Source of the DNA: a bacterium
Lineage (GTDB): Bacteria > Campylobacterota > Campylobacteria > Campylobacterales > Arcobacteraceae
Assembly (NCBI GenBank): GCA_018816105.1
Contig: JAHIWE010000047.1
Coordinates: 19,581 to 83,580 of the forward strand
DNA length: 64,000 nucleotides
Direction of reading: 5' to 3'
Of this stretch, positions 63,021-64,000 are shown piece by piece; positions within the stretch are counted from its first letter, which is position 1, and each line of letters begins with the position of its first letter. The notes beneath the pieces were generated by a model, which was not told where the DNA came from, made no database searches, and worked only from the letters and a program-made list of their open reading frames with translations. The translations under genes and the position numbers were made by a program.

Positions 63021-64000
63021 ATGTACAACTGTAAATTTGGATTAAATGAGCATAAACCTCATTTAGAAAATAAACATTCTCATGATTGTTCTCATTCTCA
63101 TCATAAACATGACCATGACAATCATACACATGAACATCATCACGAGCATGACCATGGGCACTCCCATGATCATAGAGGAACTGATAAGAAGTTATTGAAA
63201 ATTGCTCTTATTATAACTTTTATTACAATGCTAGCAGAATTTATTGCAGGTTTTATATCAAACTCTTTAGCATTAGTTTCAGATGCAATTCATATGTTTA
63301 CACACTCATTTGCCCTTTTAATCTCTTTAATAGCAATAATAATTGCAAGTAAAAAAGCGCCTTTGAGTAAAACATTTGGATTTTATAGAGCTGAGGTTTT
63401 AGCTGCATTTATAAATGGAATTACTATTGTTTTATCAATAGTTTGGATTTTGTATGAAGCAATACATAGATTTCTGAACCCAGGTGTAATAGATATAAAA
63501 ATAGCAATGATAGTGGCAATTATAGGTTTAGTTGTAAATATTATTACAGGTGTTATATTAATGCAAGGTGATAAACATAATGTAAATTTAAAATCTGCAT
63601 TTGTACATATGTTAAGTGATGCTTTATCATCAGTAGCAATTATTATAGGTTATATTATAATTTATTTTACTTCATGGTATTTTATTGATATTATTTTAGC
63701 AATAATTGTGGCGATAGTTATTGGAAAATGGGCATTAGATATACTTAAAAGTTCTACAAATACTTTGATGGAAAGTTCACCTATTGATATACAAGAGGTT
63801 CAACAATTTATTGAAAAAAATGAAAATGTTATTGAACTTCATGATATACATATTTGGGAGATTACTCAAGATATGTATAATATGACAGCCCATGTGAAAA
63901 TAGATAAAAAATCATTAGATAAATATGAAGAGATTTTACATGAAATAAATCATGATTTAAAAGAAAAATATAAAATTGTTCATACAACTTTTCAATTTGA
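63021..64000 (+). CDS. cation diffusion facilitator transporter with His-rich N-terminus, truncated by window end
   Basis: Direct translation MYNCKFGLNEHKPHLENKHSHDCSHSHHKHDHDNHTHEHHHEHDHGHSHDH...LAEFIAGFISNSLALVSDAIHMFTHS; absent from the ORF track because it is open at the end. Confidence 0.92.
   Translation, partial: MYNCKFGLNEHKPHLENKHSHDCSHSHHKHDHDNHTHEHHHEHDHGHSHDHRGTDKKLLKIALIITFITMLAEFIAGFISNSLALVSDAIHMFTHSFALLISLIAIIIASKKAPLSKTFGFYRAEVLAAFINGITIVLSIVWILYEAIHRFLNPGVIDIKIAMIVAIIGLVVNIITGVILMQGDKHNVNLKSAFVHMLSDALSSVAIIIGYIIIYFTSWYFIDIILAIIVAIVIGKWALDILKSSTNTLMESSPIDIQEVQQFIEKNENVIELHDIHIWEITQDMYNMTAHVKIDKKSLDKYEEILHEINHDLKEKYKIVHTTFQF

Noticed and set aside
1-64000. tRNA, rRNA, CRISPR, IS elements or prophage
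   Set aside because: Looked for and did not see cloverleaf-like tRNA sequences, rRNA signatures, regularly spaced repeats or transposase/integrase motifs.

Overview
AT-rich chromosomal window from a Campylobacterota bacterium, most like Arcobacter sensu lato (judged by gene content and synteny, no search was run). Main blocks: a methylcitrate (propionate) operon prpB-prpC-acnD-prpF with a divergent HTH regulator; a MotA/TolQ-like plus OmpA/MotB-like stator pair followed by an unlisted 40-aa ORF; an L,D-transpeptidase; a TetR-linked tautomerase/DMT/dehydrogenase operon with two near-identical palindromic operators; a dipeptide/nickel/metallophore-type ABC importer; an EF-hand protein; a large structured intergenic element next to an AbiTii-like gene and recQ; two genes with matching FNR-like promoters; a bacterial dynamin pair downstream of frdCAB; a complete nuoA-N locus with gltA inserted between nuoF and nuoG; a coaX-hisG cluster; trpS; an orphan TAXI protein; and a His-rich CDF transporter cut by the window end. 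No rRNA, tRNA, CRISPR array, transposase or prophage was recognised. Most of the window is ordinary core genome. The best leads are the stator pair with its small ORF, the structured element beside AbiTii, and several specific promoter/operator architectures.
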